Below, piece after piece: positions 38,347 to 47,819 of a stretch of DNA of 64,000 nt. Made by a program: the position numbers and the translations under genes. The notes under the pieces are model-generated. The model ran no database searches, was not told where the DNA came from, and saw only the letters and a program-made list of their open reading frames with translations. Positions within the stretch are counted from its first letter, which is position 1. Every line of letters starts with the position of its first letter. Origin of the DNA: Catellatospora coxensis (GTDB lineage: Bacteria > Actinomycetota > Actinomycetes > Mycobacteriales > Micromonosporaceae); the NCBI RefSeq assembly GCF_016862635.1, contig NZ_BONI01000024.1:44225-108224 (forward strand), written 5' to 3'.

Positions 38347-41300
38347 TCAACCGGCCAGGTGGCCCCAGCCCGCCTCCAGCTCCTCCCACGAGCCCTGCGC
38401 GACCGCCTCGCCGTTGATCAGCACGACGACCCGGTCGGCCTGCACCAGCGCCGCCCGCTTCGACGTCGAGCCGACCACGGTCACCCCGTGCGCCCGCAGC
38501 GCCTGCCACAGCGCCAGCTCCGTGGTCACGTCCAGGGCGGACGACACGTCGTCGGCGATCAGCAGCTCGGTGCCCGGCGCCAGGGCGCGGGCCAGCGCCA
38601 GCCGCTGCAGCTGGCCGCCGGACAGCCGGGTGCCCTTGTGCCCGATGAGCAGCTCCATGCCGCTGCCCGCCGCCGCCAGGTCGTGCTCCAGCTGCGCCGT
38701 CGCCACCGCCTGCGCGGCGTCGACGTCGTGGCCGAGCCGGATGTTGTCGCCGACCGTGCCCGACAGCACCCGCGGCAGCTGGGCCACGTACCCGACCTGG
38801 TTGGGGCGCAGGAACACCTCCGGCTCGCCGACCGTCTCGCCGTTCCACAGCAGCGCGCCGTCGTGGTGCACGATGCCCGCCAGGGCGCGCAGCAGCGACG
38901 ACTTGCCCGAGCCCACCGGCCCGACCACCAGCACCAGGTCACCACGCTCCACGGTGAGGTCGACGCCGCGTACGCCGACCGTGCCGTCCTCGTGCACCGC
39001 GCCGAACTTGGCCAGCTCCAGCCGGTGCAGCGGGTTGCGCGGCGCGGCCACCGGCCCCGGCGCGGTGCCCGCGGACAGGTCCACGCCCGGCACGGCAGCC
39101 GAGTACGCGCCCACCCCGGCCATCGCCACGGTGCGCCTGGTCCACACCCGAGCCGACGGCAGCTGCGACACCAGCGACGCCGTGGTCCAGGCGAACCACC
39201 GGGCCGAGCCCAGCGTCGACACGGCGACCAGGGTCGCGCCCGCGCCCAGCTCACCGGCCATGAACAGGGCCCACACCGCGATCGGCAGCAGGCCCGCCAG
39301 CAGCGACGGCGTCGAGCGCGCCCACACCTGCATGGCGATCTCCTGCCGCTGCCGTTCGCTGCGTGCCGCGTCCAGACCGGCCAGCTGGTTCAGCACCGGC
39401 CGGGTCGCGCCGGCCAGCTTGACCGTGCGCGCCGACGACAGCGACGACACCAGGAACGTGGCGAACGCGGCCCGCGCCGCCACGGTGTGCGCGGCCGAGC
39501 GCTTGAGCACCGGCGCGAACACCGTCGCGGCCAGCGCGGAGACCACCATCGTGCCCGCGAAGAACAGCGCCGGCACGATCGAACCGGACACCAGCGTCAT
39601 CGCCACGATCATCACGATGCTGATGGACTGGTCGACCAGGTTGTCGGCGAGCATGACCACCCGCTCGTTGTCGCCGCCCTGCGCGACGACCTCGGCCGGG
39701 GTGTGCGCGCTGACCCGGCGCGGCCCGGTCTGCCCGTGCACCAGGCGCAGGTTGATCCGCAGCATCTGCCGGACCCACCACTCCGGATACCACAGGCCCG
39801 CGAAGTAGCCCGCCGGGGTGGTCACGGCCAGCCCGGCGACGATGCCCAGCGCCGGCCACCACGGGCTGCCCGCGCCGTCGACCACGTCGGCCCACAGCCA
39901 CGGCAGCACCGTGCCGTCCAGGCCGAACAGCACCATGACGGTGAACAGCGCGACCGAGACCTGCCCGAAGCGGAAGTCGTTCACGGTCAGCCGGAAGATC
40001 TCGCGCAGGGTGCGCACCCGCTGCGGCGCGGGCAGCGGCGGCGGATCGGCCTTCGGCGGCGCGACCAGGTCGGTGCCCGCGCCGGCACCGGCGCTCCCGC
40101 TCGGGCGAGCCGGGACACCCTGCGGTCCGTCGCCGGACGCACCCTCGCCGGCCGACTCCAGCCCGTACGCGGTCGCCAGCACCAGCTCGCCGTCAGCCGC
40201 GCTGTGGCTGGTGGCCAGCAGCTGCGCGAAGCGCTGCGACTCCGACAGCGGCCCGGCCTCCACGACCCGGCCGTCGGCCAGCACCACGACCTCGTCGCAG
40301 TCGCGCACCGAGGACAGCCGGTGCGCGATGACCACGCCGATCCGCCCTCGCAGCAGGCGCTGGGCGGCGTGCTGCACCCGGGACTCGGTGACCGGGTCCA
40401 TCCGGGCGGTGGCCTCGTCGAGGATCACCACCTGCGGGTCGCGGACCAGGATGCGGGCGAACGCGACCAGCTGCTCCTGACCCGCCGACAGCTTCTGCCC
40501 GCCCTCGCCCAGCAACGTCTGCAGGCCGTCGGGCAGGGAGTCGACCCACGAGGTCAGACCCAGCTCGTCCATCGCGGGTCCGGCCGCGTCGAGCAGCTCC
40601 GGGTCGAACAGCGCGATGTTCTCCGCCAGCGTGCCGGCCAGGATCTCGGTGCGCTGCGGCACGATCGCGATCCAGCGCCGCAGCGCCTCCACATCCAGGT
40701 CGTTGAGGTCCACCCCGCCCAGGAACACCGTGCCGCGGGGCACGTCCACGGCCCGGGTCAGCACCTTGGCCAGCGTCGACTTGCCCGAGCCGGTGCGGCC
40801 GACCAGGGCGTACGAGCGGCCGGGCGCGAAGGTCAGGTCCAGCTCGCGCAGCGCGGGGCGGCGGCGGTCGGCGGAGTAGTGGAAGGTCAGCCCGCGTACC
40901 TCGATGTTGCCGGTGTCGGGCGCCGCGCCGCCGACCGGCTCCTGCGGGGTGTCGCGCAGCAGCTGCACCCGCGCCCACGCGCCGAGCGCGTGCTGCAGCT
41001 CGGGCAGCATCCGGCTGACCTGCTCGACGGTGCCGCCGAACGCGAGCGCCAGCAGCCACGCGGCGGTGAGCCGGGCCGCGTCCAGCTGGCCGGCCGACAG
41101 CGCCCACACCCCGCCGAGCACGAGCAGGGCGATGCCCGCCCGGGTCACGCCGCCCGCGATGGTGCTGACCTTCGACGACAGCGCCCACACCCGGCGGCCG
41201 CGTTTGAGCACCTCCGCGGAGCGCTGGGCGTACAGGCGCAGCACGTACGGGCGGCCCAGGCTGGTGCGTACGTCGTCCTGGCCGTGTACCGACTCCTCCT

Positions 41301-41859
41301 GCACGGCGGCCAGGTCCGACCAGGCCTCCTCCTCGTGCATCCGGGCCGGGCCGATCGCCGCGGTCGGGCGGCGCAGCCCGAACCCGAGCACCACCGACAG
41401 CAGCAGCATGGCCAGACCGGCGGGCCACCACACCACGAACGCGGTGACCACGGACAGCACCGCCACCGCCGCGGACTGGGCCAGCCGCACCCCGCTGCCG
41501 CGCAGCTGCGAACCGACCTGGTACACGTCACCGTCGATCCGGTCGAGCAGCTCGCCGACCGGCGTGCCCTCCAGCGCGGGCAGGCTCTGCCCGAACGCGA
41601 CCCGGCACAGCCGGCGGCGCACGTCGGCCGCCCAGTCGGCGGTGAGCCTGGACATGATGAGGCTGAGCGTCAGGTCGCTGAGCACCACCACGGCCAGCGC
41701 CGTGGCCAGCGCGGCGAAGGCGAGAGCGGACCGGTTCACCAGCACGGTGCCGGCCAGTGCCGCGGACAGCGCGGCCGCGCCGGCGCCGGCCACGATGAGC
41801 ACCAGCACCGCCAAGGTGCGGCGGGGCGACGTGGCCCACAGGTCACGGAACAGACGCAT
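38347..41859 (-). CDS. Single-chain ABC exporter (TMD-NBD-TMD-NBD)
   Basis: 1170-residue fused exporter. First membrane domain about 15-300; NBD1 about 325-570 with Walker A GRTGSGKST near 354, signature LSAGQEQ near 456 and Walker B VVILDEATARMD. A Ser/Gly/Pro-rich linker about 590-620 is followed by membrane domain 2 (640-900) and NBD2 with GPVGSGKSS near 982, signature LSGGQLQ and LLIADDVSSALD. NBD2 has Asp where the catalytic Glu is expected, so one ATP site is probably degenerate. The linker and the single continuous frame argue against two separate genes. Substrate unknown. Confidence 0.9.
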   Translation of the reverse strand: MRLFRDLWATSPRRTLAVLVLIVAGAGAAALSAALAGTVLVNRSALAFAALATALAVVVLSDLTLSLIMSRLTADWAADVRRRLCRVAFGQSLPALEGTPVGELLDRIDGDVYQVGSQLRGSGVRLAQSAAVAVLSVVTAFVVWWPAGLAMLLLSVVLGFGLRRPTAAIGPARMHEEEAWSDLAAVQEESVHGQDDVRTSLGRPYVLRLYAQRSAEVLKRGRRVWALSSKVSTIAGGVTRAGIALLVLGGVWALSAGQLDAARLTAAWLLALAFGGTVEQVSRMLPELQHALGAWARVQLLRDTPQEPVGGAAPDTGNIEVRGLTFHYSADRRRPALRELDLTFAPGRSYALVGRTGSGKSTLAKVLTRAVDVPRGTVFLGGVDLNDLDVEALRRWIAIVPQRTEILAGTLAENIALFDPELLDAAGPAMDELGLTSWVDSLPDGLQTLLGEGGQKLSAGQEQLVAFARILVRDPQVVILDEATARMDPVTESRVQHAAQRLLRGRIGVVIAHRLSSVRDCDEVVVLADGRVVEAGPLSESQRFAQLLATSHSAADGELVLATAYGLESAGEGASGDGPQGVPARPSGSAGAGAGTDLVAPPKADPPPLPAPQRVRTLREIFRLTVNDFRFGQVSVALFTVMVLFGLDGTVLPWLWADVVDGAGSPWWPALGIVAGLAVTTPAGYFAGLWYPEWWVRQMLRINLRLVHGQTGPRRVSAHTPAEVVAQGGDNERVVMLADNLVDQSISIVMIVAMTLVSGSIVPALFFAGTMVVSALAATVFAPVLKRSAAHTVAARAAFATFLVSSLSSARTVKLAGATRPVLNQLAGLDAARSERQRQEIAMQVWARSTPSLLAGLLPIAVWALFMAGELGAGATLVAVSTLGSARWFAWTTASLVSQLPSARVWTRRTVAMAGVGAYSAAVPGVDLSAGTAPGPVAAPRNPLHRLELAKFGAVHEDGTVGVRGVDLTVERGDLVLVVGPVGSGKSSLLRALAGIVHHDGALLWNGETVGEPEVFLRPNQVGYVAQLPRVLSGTVGDNIRLGHDVDAAQAVATAQLEHDLAAAGSGMELLIGHKGTRLSGGQLQRLALARALAPGTELLIADDVSSALDVTTELALWQALRAHGVTVVGSTSKRAALVQADRVVVLINGEAVAQGSWEELEAGWGHLAG

Positions 41860-41966
41860 GGCACGGCCCCTTGCAGCTGGTTTGATCTGGTCACCAGCAT
41901 GCAAGGCCGCCCGGCCCGAGCTCAACGCAATTACGGCGGCACGGGCGTGGTGATCAACACAGTCGG

Positions 41967-43238
41967 CTACTCCGCGGCGCGCAGCGCCACGAGCATGCTC
42001 AGGAACGCGCCGGGATGCACGATCGGGACACGGTGCCGCCGGGCCTGGCGGGCCTTGCCGGACATGGTGTCGGGGTCGGCGGCCACCAGCAGCCGGGTGG
42101 TCCGGGTGACGGCGCGGCCCACGGTCAGCCCGGCGATGCGCGCCCGCTCCTCCCACAGCTCCCGTGACTCGGCGGTCTGCCCGGTGAACACCACGGTGTC
42201 GCCGGGCAGCAGCCGGAACGCGGGCGCGGGCAGCGGCCGGGTGGTACGGCGCTGCTGGTCGCCCGCGTCGGGGTCGAGCGCCCGGTCGACGTCGGCGCGA
42301 TCCAGGCCGAGCAGCGCGGCGACGGTGTGCAGGTCGTCGCGCTCGATCTCGGTCACCCGGCCGTCGTCGAAGGCCTCCGCGGCGAGCGCCTGCAGGTAGA
42401 GGCGGTGCAGGTCGAGCACCTCGGCGCGGCTGAGCCCCAGCGTGTCCGCGGCCTCCACCAGCGCGTCCGCCTCGACCGCGGACACGTGCCGGTCGAGCAG
42501 AGCATGGTCTAGCAGGGACAGGTAGCTGTCGGCCTGCGGCGGCGCGGGCACCCGGGGCAGCCGGTCGACGAGCCTGCTGAGGAAGTGCTCCTCGGTCTCG
42601 TGCGGGTGGCGGCGCACCACCGGCAGCGCCTCGGCCGGCGGCAGCGGCGGCCAGGCCAGCGTGGACGCGTCGAGCACCAGCTGCTGCCAGGGCGGCGGCG
42701 TGCCGACCCGGTGCAGGTAACGCGCCAGCAGCCCGGCGGCGGCGCGGGCGTCGTCGAGCGCGCTGTGCGCCCGCTGCTGCGGGATGCCCGCCGCCTGGCA
42801 GCAGTCGCGCAGGCTGCGCCCGGCCGACGGCAGCAGCTGCGCGGCCAGGTTCATGGTGCACAGGCCGTACTCGTGCCCGACCGGGGCCTGCAGCCCGAGC
42901 CGGGAGTACTCGGCGACCAGGAAGGCGGCGTCGAAGGCGAGGTTGTGCGCCACGATCACCCGCTCGCGCAGCAGCGCGCCGATCTGCCCGGCGAGGTCGG
43001 CGAAGACCGGCGCCCGCCGTGCCTCGGCGGCGGTGATGCCGTGCACGTGCTGCGGGCCGAGGTCGCGTTCGGGGTTGACCAGGCTGGACCAGTCGCCGGT
43101 GACCCGGCCGGCCGCGTCGACGTGCACGATCGCGATCTCGCAGATCCGGTCGTGCCAGCTCGTGCGCAGCCCGGTCGTCTCCACATCGATCACCGCGTAC
43201 ACGCCGCCACCTCCGCCGATCCCGCCCGACCGTCCCAT
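41967..43238 (-). CDS. DEDDh 3'-5' exonuclease (DnaQ-like) with C-terminal BRCT domain
   Basis: 423 residues. Exonuclease domain about 14-180: YAVIDVETTGL (ExoI Asp/Glu), HNLAFDAAFLVAEY (ExoII), HSALDDARAAAGL (ExoIII His and Asp). A helical middle region about 235-330 is followed by a BRCT domain about 345-420 (GDTVVFTGQTAESRELWEER, AGLTVGRAVTRTTRLLVAAD). This build occurs in actinobacterial DnaQ-like repair proteins. The ATG at 43238 is preferred over the GTG one codon earlier. Confidence 0.9.
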   Translation of the reverse strand: MGRSGGIGGGGGVYAVIDVETTGLRTSWHDRICEIAIVHVDAAGRVTGDWSSLVNPERDLGPQHVHGITAAEARRAPVFADLAGQIGALLRERVIVAHNLAFDAAFLVAEYSRLGLQAPVGHEYGLCTMNLAAQLLPSAGRSLRDCCQAAGIPQQRAHSALDDARAAAGLLARYLHRVGTPPPWQQLVLDASTLAWPPLPPAEALPVVRRHPHETEEHFLSRLVDRLPRVPAPPQADSYLSLLDHALLDRHVSAVEADALVEAADTLGLSRAEVLDLHRLYLQALAAEAFDDGRVTEIERDDLHTVAALLGLDRADVDRALDPDAGDQQRRTTRPLPAPAFRLLPGDTVVFTGQTAESRELWEERARIAGLTVGRAVTRTTRLLVAADPDTMSGKARQARRHRVPIVHPGAFLSMLVALRAAE

Positions 43239-43367
43239 CACGACCCGTTCCCGGGGATCTCACCTTATGTCCTGCGGCACGGACACGGCTCCGCCGAGCG
43301 CACCGACGCGCCCGCGAATCCGGTGGATTTCTCGATGCCGGACGACGGCGGCGGCGCACCGGCCGGC

Positions 43368-43868
43368 TCAGGCGCGGCGGGAGCCCTCGGGCCAGACCAC
43401 CACCACCGGCAGGCCCAGCGCGTGGGCCTGGGCGACCACGGCCGCGGTGCCGCCCCCGTCCGCGGCGGGCTGCCCGTCCCACACGGCCAGGAGCAGGTCG
43501 CAACCGGCCAGCATGGCGGCGTTGGCGTCCTCGTACGCGGCCCGGCCCGCCCGCTCGTGCGGCATCACCCGCACCGACGCCGCATGCCACGCCATCCGGT
43601 CGAACGCCGCGGCGTGCTCCGGGGCGACCTTCCGGGCCCGGTAGTCGGCGGAGGGCAGCACGACCTCCAGCCGCGCGCCGCGCGCCACCACCGCCTCCGC
43701 GAAGATCGTGTCGGCGCCCGCGGCCAGGCAGGACACGCCCACCAGCTCCTCCGGCGGGTACCCGGCCAGCAGTTCCCGCAGCGCCGCGGCGACGAGGGCC
43801 GCGGTGTCCGGGGTGAGGCCGATGTGTCCGGTCACGCCGATCCGGGTCGGTTCGGTGCTCGCATCCAT
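43368..43868 (-). CDS. SLOG-fold protein (LOG/DprA-like superfamily)
   Basis: 166 residues, Rossmann-like. It starts IGVTGHIGLTPDTAALVAAA, then VGVSCLAAGADTIFAEAVVA and LEVVLPSADYRA; the tail is CDLLLAVWDGQPA with GGTAAVVAQAHALGLPVVVV. This pattern fits SLOG proteins that bind nucleotide-derived ligands. Substrate unknown. ATG 43868 chosen; an in-frame TTG lies three codons upstream. Divergent from the acetyltransferase gene with 55 bp between. Confidence 0.7.
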   Translation of the reverse strand: MDASTEPTRIGVTGHIGLTPDTAALVAAALRELLAGYPPEELVGVSCLAAGADTIFAEAVVARGARLEVVLPSADYRARKVAPEHAAAFDRMAWHAASVRVMPHERAGRAAYEDANAAMLAGCDLLLAVWDGQPAADGGGTAAVVAQAHALGLPVVVVWPEGSRRA

Positions 43869-43923
43869 GCCCGGCAATCTGCCACAATGGGCCGCCCGGC
43901 GCGGCTGCGGCTAGGCTCGGGTC

Positions 43924-44415
43924 ATGGTCACCGATGACGACGCCGTCCGGATCCGGCCCGCGACCGCCGCCGACGCGCCCTCGGTCGGCGCGATCTGGCG
44001 GGACGGCTGGCGCGACGGCCATCTGGGCCACGTGCCCGAGGAACTGGTCGCGATCCGTACGCCGGAATCGTTCGACCTGCGGGCCGCCCAGCGCGTCGGC
44101 GACACGACGGTGGCCGAGGTGGCCGGCGAGGTCGCGGGTTTCGTCATGGTCGTCGCGGACGAGGTCGAGCAGGTGTACGTGGCCGCCGCCCGGCGCGGCA
44201 CCGGTGTCGCGGGCGCGCTGCTGGCCGAGGGGCTGCGGCAGGTCGGCGGCAACGGGCACCCGCGGGCGTGGCTGGCCGTCGCCGGCGGCAACGCCCGCGC
44301 CCGGCGCTTCTACGAACGCCAGGGCTGGACCGACGAGGGCGCGTTCGACTACCCCGCGCGCAGCTCCGGCGGCCCGATCGCGGTGCGCTGCCACCGGTAC
44401 ACCAGGCAGGTCTGA
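43924..44415 (+). CDS. GNAT-family N-acetyltransferase
   Basis: 163 residues, one GNAT domain. VRIRPATAADAPSVGAIWRD at the N-terminus, acetyl-CoA loop VEQVYVAAARRGTGVAGALL near 82-101, and WLAVAGGNARARRFYERQGW (motif B). Such enzymes acetylate small amines or protein N-termini; the substrate cannot be read. Confidence 0.9.
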   Translation: MVTDDDAVRIRPATAADAPSVGAIWRDGWRDGHLGHVPEELVAIRTPESFDLRAAQRVGDTTVAEVAGEVAGFVMVVADEVEQVYVAAARRGTGVAGALLAEGLRQVGGNGHPRAWLAVAGGNARARRFYERQGWTDEGAFDYPARSSGGPIAVRCHRYTRQV

Positions 44416-44458
44416 GCGGGCGCCGGTCCGGCGGCGGGGGTGTCGACCGGGCGGCGGA

Positions 44459-45154
44459 TCAGGCCGGTCCCTCGCGCCACAGGTCGTCCGGGTCGACGAA
44501 ACGCTGCGCCAGGGCGGCCTGCGCCTCGGGGCTGCCGATCTCGGCGAGCCGCCGGGCCGCGGCCTGGTGCGCCCAGTGCAGCATCGGGTCGGGGCGGCTG
44601 ACGACCTCGCGCAGCGCCTCGATCTCGGCGGCGTCGGACATGCCGCACAGGCCCTCGATCGCCGCGGTCACCACCGTGGGCCGGGCCGAGCGCACCTTCT
44701 CCAGCAGCGCGGGCCGCTCGGTCTCCTCCTGCCCGCCGGCCCGGGCCGCGACGGCGACCATCTCCTCCCACGGGTCGGTGGAGTTCCACCAGCGGTCGAC
44801 GAGGTCGGCGACAGGTGCGCTGTGGGCGTTCTCGCGCGCCGTGGCGATCTCGTAGAGCGCGGCCCGCACCGCGCCGACGCAGCAGAACCGCGGTTCGAGG
44901 CGCAGGGTGTCGTGCGCCTCCAGCAGCGCCGGAAGCGCACGCGGGTCGCGGGTCGCCTGCAACCGGCGGGCGTACGGGCCCCAGTGCTCGTCCGCCGCGG
45001 GGCGATCGTCGAACGCCCGGTCGGGAACAGGCTGCTCGGGCCGCGGCACGGACGCGCCACCGCCGTCGAAGGTCGACTCCTGCTGCATCCGGCCGAGGTT
45101 CCGGCGACTCTTGGCGATTCCCACCGGATCATTGAACACTGCGCCGCCGATCAC
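44459..45154 (-). CDS. Helical-repeat protein of unknown function
   Basis: 231 residues, mostly helical, with HEAT-like units such as RDPRALPALLEAHDTLRLEP and SPEAQAALAQRFVDPDDLW. GTG 45154 is the longest start; ATG 45088 (MQQES) is equally possible because neither has a good ribosome site. No catalytic motif. Confidence 0.55.
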   Translation of the reverse strand: MIGGAVFNDPVGIAKSRRNLGRMQQESTFDGGGASVPRPEQPVPDRAFDDRPAADEHWGPYARRLQATRDPRALPALLEAHDTLRLEPRFCCVGAVRAALYEIATARENAHSAPVADLVDRWWNSTDPWEEMVAVAARAGGQEETERPALLEKVRSARPTVVTAAIEGLCGMSDAAEIEALREVVSRPDPMLHWAHQAAARRLAEIGSPEAQAALAQRFVDPDDLWREGPA

Positions 45155-45336
45155 CCGACAGGGCGTATGCGGCTTCCCCCGATCGGATTACCGCCGCGGG
45201 GCGCCGGCGAGTGCCCCGCACGCTCAGCCATAGCAGATCATCAATGGTCTGGGATGTCTCATGTGTGCCACATCGATGCGGTGTAACGATCTCTAGCATC
45301 GAAATTCGCATTGATTCCGATTCATGGAGGTGTGCT

Positions 45337-46881
45337 GTGAAGCGTGCGCTCGCCGCACTCGTCGCGGCTTCGACACTGGTCGCCGCACCCGCATTCGCCG
45401 CCGACGGCAACCTGCCCGGCGGCACCAGCATCGCCGTCACCATCGCCACCCCGGCCGACGGCGCCGAGGTCGCGCCGGGGCCGGTCACCGTCACCGGCAC
45501 CGCCTCGGTGGGCACCGGGGTCCCGGTGGCCGACACGTCACTCATCTACGTGCTGGACGCCTCCAGCAGCACCGCCAACCCGGGGGCGCCGAGCTGCGGC
45601 AACATCCTGCAGTGCGAGATCGCCGCCGGGCTGGCCCTCAACGCCCAGGCCCAGAGCGGCACGATCGGCGACGTGGGCATGGTGGCCTTCGGCGTCACCG
45701 CGGCCACCGCCGACGTGCGGCCCGGTGCGGGCGATCAGCTGCTCACCGGCCCGGCCACCGACGACGACGGCGACGGCGTACGCGACATCGAGGAGGTCAT
45801 CTCGTCGACCTTCATCAACGGGGTCGCCACGTTCACCAACAAGAACGTCGGCGGCGGCCAGACGAACTTCGCGGACGCGATCGCCAAGGCCCGCACCATC
45901 GCCCAGGCCTCCACCCGGGCCCGCAAGATCGTGGTGTTCATGTCCGACGGCTTCGCGGTGGGCGGCGGCAGCATCACGGTGCCGCTGGCGGGCATCCCGG
46001 ACGACATCGACATCTACACCTTCGCCGTCGGCGGCGGGGCCGACTGCGCCTATGCCGGGCCGAACAACGAGGGCAGCCTGGAGCAGATCACCGCCGCGAC
46101 CGTGCCCGGCGGGCACTGCGTGCAGGTCACCGACGTCGCCTCGCTGCCGGCGATCCTGCCCGCGGTCATCGGGTCCAGCCTCGGCACTCTGTCGATGCAG
46201 GTCGACGGCGGGGCGTTCACGCCGATCGGCAACGCCGCGATCACGCCGGACCTGCCGCAGGACGGGCCGGTGAACGTGAGCTACAGCGTCGCCACCCCGG
46301 CGCTGGGCGTCGGCGTCCACGAGATCTGCGTACGCGCCGCCGGGTCCGACGGCGGCGGGTCCGGCCAGGTGACCGACTGCCACACGGTCGTGGTCAACGG
46401 CCCGGCCGGCGCGTTCGCCCTGGAGGCGACCGGCCTGGTCAAGATCCCCCGTACCCCGGAGGCGGTCTGCCCGCCCGGCGCGACCAAGACCCAGGTCGCC
46501 GTCAACCTGCCCCCGCTGCTGACCACGGGCGCCCTGAACGCGAGCTGCGCCGCCGCCGGTGGCACGACCACCGCGGTCGCCTCGGTTGACGGGGCCACAC
46601 TGCTGGGCGGCGCGATCCAGCTCAGCGCCATCTCCAGCACCTGCGTCGGCAGCGCCGGCGGCAACACCCGGTCCTCCCAGGTCGTAGGCACCATCAACGG
46701 CACCCCGATCAGCGCCAGCCCGGCCACCATCGGCATCCCCGGCGTCGCCACGGTCCACCTGAACGAGAGCACCACCGGCCCCGGCGGCCGCCTGGTCCAG
46801 AACGCGGTCCGCGTCGAGGTGCTCGGCCTGCTGGGCATCGTGACCCAGCAGATAGTCCTCGCCAGCTGCTACCTCGGCTAG
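45337..46881 (+). CDS. Secreted von Willebrand factor A domain protein
   Basis: 514 residues. GTG 45337 with GGAGG 6 bp upstream gives a Sec signal VKRALAALVAASTLVAAPAF ending near AFAA. An Ig-like strand region leads into a VWA domain about 65-290: metal site in YVLDASSST (DxSxS), IVVFMSDGFAVGGG, IYTFAVGGGADCAY. The C-terminal half (about 300-514) is beta-rich with paired cysteines and no membrane anchor. Likely an extracellular adhesion or matrix protein; ligand unknown. Confidence 0.85.
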   Translation: MKRALAALVAASTLVAAPAFAADGNLPGGTSIAVTIATPADGAEVAPGPVTVTGTASVGTGVPVADTSLIYVLDASSSTANPGAPSCGNILQCEIAAGLALNAQAQSGTIGDVGMVAFGVTAATADVRPGAGDQLLTGPATDDDGDGVRDIEEVISSTFINGVATFTNKNVGGGQTNFADAIAKARTIAQASTRARKIVVFMSDGFAVGGGSITVPLAGIPDDIDIYTFAVGGGADCAYAGPNNEGSLEQITAATVPGGHCVQVTDVASLPAILPAVIGSSLGTLSMQVDGGAFTPIGNAAITPDLPQDGPVNVSYSVATPALGVGVHEICVRAAGSDGGGSGQVTDCHTVVVNGPAGAFALEATGLVKIPRTPEAVCPPGATKTQVAVNLPPLLTTGALNASCAAAGGTTTAVASVDGATLLGGAIQLSAISSTCVGSAGGNTRSSQVVGTINGTPISASPATIGIPGVATVHLNESTTGPGGRLVQNAVRVEVLGLLGIVTQQIVLASCYLG

Positions 46882-46904
46882 TCCCTCGCCTCACGGCGAA
46901 GATC

Positions 46905-46981
46905 GCGACGATCTTGCGCGAACTGTTGTCGATACGTCCGGATTGGGCGTGTCGTCCCCACAGTTCGCGCAAGATCGTCGC
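46905..46981. terminator. Long inverted repeat between convergent genes
   Basis: Perfect 22-bp arms 46905-46926 and 46960-46981 (GCGACGATCTTGCGCGAACTG... and complement) with a 33-base loop. It lies between the stops of the VWA gene and the minus-strand permease gene, so it can end transcription from both sides. No T-run, as usual in these genomes. Confidence 0.7.
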
Positions 46982-46991
46982 CTCGAGGGGG

Positions 46992-47819
46992 TCAGCCCTT
47001 GACGCCGGTGAGGGTTACGCCCTGGACGAAGGCTTTTTGGGCGAAGAAGAAGAGGACTACTACGGGGATCATGGTGAGCATCGTGGCGGCGCTGACCAGG
47101 TGCCACTCGACGTGGTGCATGGTGCGGAAGCTGGCCAGGCCTAGCGACACTGTCCAGTTCGCTTCGTTTTCGCTGGTGTAGAGGAGGGGGCCGTAGTAGT
47201 CGTTCCAGGCGTAGAAGAACTGGAACATGGCGGCGGCGGCGATGCCGGGGCGGGCCATCGGGAGGACCACCTTGCGCAGGGTGCGCCACTCGCCTGCGCC
47301 GTCGACGCGGGCTGCGTCGAGGTACTCGTCGGGGATGGTGACGAGGAACTGGCGTAGCAGGAAGATGGAGAACGCGTCTCCGGCCAGCATCGGCAGGACC
47401 AGTGGCCACAGTGAACCGGTGAGGCCGGCGTCGGCCCAGAACAGGTACAGCGGCACGGTGGTGACCTGCGGGGGCAGCATCATCATGCAGACGATCGCGA
47501 CCATGGTCACCGATCGGCCGCGCCAGCGCAGCTTGGCCAGCCCGTACGCGGCGGGCACGCTGGCCAGCAGCATGAAGCCGGTGGCCAGGGCCGCGTACAG
47601 CAGGGTGTTGAGCAGGTAGCGCAGCAGCGGGGCCTTGGCGAACGCCTCGGCGTAGTTCTCCGGGTGCCACGAGGTCGGCCACGGTTGCGAGGTCAGGGTC
47701 TGGTCGCTGGTCATGAACGAGGTCAGGCCGAGGAACACGACCGGGGCCAGGAACATCACCGACAGCGCGATCGCGATCGCGTGGCGGGCGACGAAGAGCA
47801 GGACGTTGCGTCGGGTCAC
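46992..47819 (-). CDS. Carbohydrate ABC transporter permease 2 (MalG type)
   Basis: 275 residues, six membrane segments. Starts VTRRNVLLFVARHAIAIALS, with EAA loop DAARVDGAGEWRTLRKVVLP and the common ending AFVQGVTLTGVKG. GTG 47819 overlaps the stop of permease 1 by 4 bp. Third gene of the binding protein-permease-permease operon; no ATPase gene in the locus. Confidence 0.92.
   Translation of the reverse strand: MTRRNVLLFVARHAIAIALSVMFLAPVVFLGLTSFMTSDQTLTSQPWPTSWHPENYAEAFAKAPLLRYLLNTLLYAALATGFMLLASVPAAYGLAKLRWRGRSVTMVAIVCMMMLPPQVTTVPLYLFWADAGLTGSLWPLVLPMLAGDAFSIFLLRQFLVTIPDEYLDAARVDGAGEWRTLRKVVLPMARPGIAAAAMFQFFYAWNDYYGPLLYTSENEANWTVSLGLASFRTMHHVEWHLVSAATMLTMIPVVVLFFFAQKAFVQGVTLTGVKG

Noticed and set aside
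38299..42399. A 1366-codon open frame on the plus strand
   Set aside because: It mirrors the fused ABC exporter on the other strand, is extremely rich in Arg, Gln and His, and has no family features.
38347..44394. A 2015-codon open frame on the minus strand
   Set aside because: Only 38347-41859 encodes a protein-like product. The rest runs antisense or out of frame through the exonuclease, SLOG and acetyltransferase genes, as high-GC DNA often allows.
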